A stretch of DNA of 64,000 nt from NCBI RefSeq assembly GCF_040536835.1, contig NZ_CP159578.1, positions 2,170,001 through 2,234,000 of the forward strand, given 5' to 3'. The position numbers and the translations under genes were made by a program. This DNA is from Salinicola endophyticus (lineage in GTDB: Bacteria; Pseudomonadota; Gammaproteobacteria; Pseudomonadales; Halomonadaceae). The notes under the pieces were generated by a model that saw only the letters and a list, made by a program, of their open reading frames with translations, made no database searches and was not told the origin of the DNA. Of the stretch, positions 62,516-64,000 are shown piece by piece; within the stretch, counting starts at the first letter, position 1; each line of letters starts with the position of its first letter.

Positions 62516-63403
62516 ATGAGCTCCCCCATGCCTTTCTACGATCCTCGCCGCGATCCCGCCGAATCGCTGCCCAGCACCGGCATCGATACCCTCGATGCCC
62601 TGCCGTCACGCACCGGCGTCTACGTCTTCTTCGGTCATAACGGCCTGCCGCTCTACGTGGGCAAGAGCCTCGACATTCGGACTCGCGTGCGCGCTCACCT
62701 GCGCGATCCCGCTTCCGGGCGTCACCGCCACATGATCGAGCAGACCCAGCGTATCGCCTGGATTCTGACCAGTGGCGACCTCGGCGCACAGCTGCTCGAG
62801 GCCGACCTGATCAAGCGCTGGGTGCCGCTCTACAATCGCCAGCTGCGTCGCCGCGTCAGGCTGATCAGCTGGGACTGGCCGGAGGGTGAAGCGCACCCCG
62901 AACTGAGCGATGGCCAGTGGGTGGTCACCGCGCGCTCGCGCTTCTACGGGCTGTTCCGCAATCGCCATACAGCCCGCGCCACGCTCAAGGATATTGCCAC
63001 CGAGCAGGGGCTGTGCCTGCGGGTGCTGGGGTTGGAGACGGGACGCGGGCGCTGTTTCGGCTATCAGCTGGGGCGCTGTCGCGGTGCCTGCTGCGGCGAA
63101 GAGAGTCTGGAGAGCCACTCCCGGCGTGCCAAGGCGGCAATGGAGCGGCTACGCATCGAGAACTGGCCGTGGCCGGGCCGGGTGGCGTTTCGCGAACGCA
63201 GTGACAGTGGCGACGTCGGGCTGCACGTGGTCGACCACTGGCACTACCAGGGCAGCGTCAGCGAGCTGCACCAGCTCGAGGTACTACCCGACAACCGCGG
63301 TTTCGATATCGATACCTACCGGATCCTCAACCGCTTTCTCGCCGCTCAGCCCGACAATCTCGATATCATCCCGGTGGAGGGAGAGATGGATGACGGCGAT
63401 TGA
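62516..63403 (+). CDS. cho: Cho-type excision endonuclease (UvrC homologue)
   Basis: 295 residues from ATG 62516, the length of E. coli Cho. A GIY-YIG nuclease domain at the front (GVYVFFGHNGLPLYVGKS, about 32-49; the second half shows RTRVRAHL and PLYNRQLRR) and a CFGYQLGRCRGAC segment (about 180-192) like the UvrC cysteines. Cho makes the 3' incision in nucleotide excision repair, for bulky lesions UvrC handles poorly. In E. coli it is SOS-induced; I see no convincing LexA box upstream here. Confidence 0.9.
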   Translation: MSSPMPFYDPRRDPAESLPSTGIDTLDALPSRTGVYVFFGHNGLPLYVGKSLDIRTRVRAHLRDPASGRHRHMIEQTQRIAWILTSGDLGAQLLEADLIKRWVPLYNRQLRRRVRLISWDWPEGEAHPELSDGQWVVTARSRFYGLFRNRHTARATLKDIATEQGLCLRVLGLETGRGRCFGYQLGRCRGACCGEESLESHSRRAKAAMERLRIENWPWPGRVAFRERSDSGDVGLHVVDHWHYQGSVSELHQLEVLPDNRGFDIDTYRILNRFLAAQPDNLDIIPVEGEMDDGD

Positions 63404-63470
63404 GCGCCACCGGATCACAGGCTGGCAAGCCCCGGCCAGCGACGCATCAGCGGTGGCGAGCCGGTGCCGA

Positions 63471-63618
63471 CTCAGAGGGTTTTTACAAAGTCGGCGAGCG
63501 AAGGCAAGACAAGGCAAAATCGGTCGAAAAAGCGGAGTTTACACGGGGTAAATGAGCATTTTGAGGCCGATTTTAACGCCGTATTGCCGAGCGCAGGCAT
63601 TTTGTAAATACCCTCTCA
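63471..63618. repeat. palindromic repeat element (MITE/REP-like)
   Basis: An imperfect, near 145-base inverted repeat. Outer arms GAGGGTTTTTACAAA (63475-63489) and TTTGTAAATACCCTC (63601-63615), one mismatch; inner parts GCAAAATCGG / CCGATTTTAACGC-like and a centre TTTACACGGGGTAAA (63538-63552). Elements of this look recur between genes in gammaproteobacterial genomes. Its right edge reaches the stop codon of the next gene, and it may serve as a terminator for both converging transcripts. Confidence 0.75.
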
Positions 63619-64000
63619 GATAGCGGCGAAAAAGCGTGACAGCGCCTGCTGGAACGCCTCCGGCTGCTCGGCGTGGAGCCAGTGTCCGGCCCCTTCCAGC
63701 GTCTGCCAGGTCGCCTCGGGCATCACCGCTGCCACTGCCTCACGGTGGGCGTCGCGCACATAGGTAGAGTCACCGCCGCGCAGCAGCAGCGCGGGCCCCG
63801 GATAGGCACCCTCGCCATCCGGCGCAGCGATGATGTCCGCATAGCCGTCGGCGATCTCGTCCAGCCCTACCCGCCAGCGCAGGATACCGTCGTCGTCGCG
63901 CACCAGATTGGTTGCCAGGAACTGGCGCGTGGCAGCGACATCAACACTTTCGGCCATCAGCGCATCGGCCTCGCGGCGCGACTCAGGCTGGCCCTCGACA
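63616..64000 (-). CDS. alpha/beta hydrolase, C-terminal part (5' end outside window)
   Basis: The frame is open to the window edge; 127 residues are visible and the start lies beyond it (the ATG at 63957 is internal). GHWLHAEQPEAF near the end carries the catalytic His of YbfF-type esterases, preceded by LLLRGGDSTYV, the usual acid region. The Ser nucleophile is in the missing part. Its stop codon forms the edge of the palindromic element. Confidence 0.8.
   Translation of the reverse strand, partial: VEGQPESRREADALMAESVDVAATRQFLATNLVRDDDGILRWRVGLDEIADGYADIIAAPDGEGAYPGPALLLRGGDSTYVRDAHREAVAAVMPEATWQTLEGAGHWLHAEQPEAFQQALSRFFAAI

Overview
The window is a GC-rich, densely packed chromosomal segment from what looks like a moderately halophilic gammaproteobacterium of the Halomonadaceae (Halomonas or a close relative). 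This is inferred from the complete ectABC ectoine cluster with Halomonas-like EctA, EctB and EctC proteins, a second osmoprotectant system (glycine-betaine ABC importer), a cyoABCDE quinol oxidase, and gammaproteobacterial housekeeping genes (tamAB, tusBCDE, metH, cysI-DUF934, acpH, yidD, cho). No rRNA, CRISPR, phage or insertion sequence was seen. There is one tRNA (Ser-UGA).

Layout. 0-5.5 kb, plus: the end of tamA, tamB and msrA. 5.6-15.5 kb, minus: a long peptide import and use operon (solute-binding protein, two permeases, two ATPases, LysR regulator, PepQ prolidase, YheT-type hydrolase), with a beta-carbonic anhydrase upstream. 15.8-19.9 kb, plus: glutathione reductase, then ectABC with a good sigma70-like promoter and an intrinsic terminator. 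20-24.8 kb, minus: cyoABCDE. A 736-base gap holds the cyo promoter, an 11-bp inverted repeat and a 16-bp AT palindrome. 25.5-26.9 kb, plus: zur-type regulator, hisI, yidD. 26.9-30.4 kb: sufE, a KfrA-like coiled-coil DNA-binding protein behind three phased TTACGT repeats, an orphan TAXI receptor and nfuA. 30.7-36.8 kb, plus: metH, cysI and DUF934 (sulfur and methionine metabolism).

36.8-41.7 kb: Smr protein, a membrane-anchored gamma-glutamylcyclotransferase-like protein, an ArsC-like protein, a translationally coupled wrbA/DUF2069/polytopic-membrane-protein trio, and pdxH. 41.8-45 kb, minus: betaine importer (ATPase, permease, binding protein) from a TTGAAG-17-TATGAT promoter. 45.3-49.1 kb: a Pat-type lysine acetyltransferase divergent from an HDAC-family deacetylase. 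49.2-52 kb, plus: XRE-cupin regulator, DUF1244, moaB, moeA. 52.1-55 kb, minus: acpH, tusE and tusBCD (tRNA 2-thiolation relay), and a Bax-inhibitor-1-like membrane protein. 55.2 kb: tRNA-Ser with promoter and terminator. 55.4-58.6 kb: small proteins and a K+/H+ antiporter. 58.7-62.5 kb: a divergent degenerate phosphotransferase facing a TPP riboswitch that leads a pyrimidine (thiamine precursor) ABC importer. 62.5-64 kb: the Cho nuclease, a large palindromic repeat and the end of an alpha/beta hydrolase.

The genes fit a salt-adapted heterotroph: it makes ectoine, imports betaine and peptides (PepQ would free proline), and handles K+/H+ exchange. I found no clearly new multi-gene system. The best leads are the Pat/deacetylase pair, the KfrA-like gene with iteron-like repeats, the Zur/HisI/YidD group, the palindromic repeat element, and the degenerate kinase opposite the TPP riboswitch. 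All positions come from reading the sequence by eye; no searches were run.
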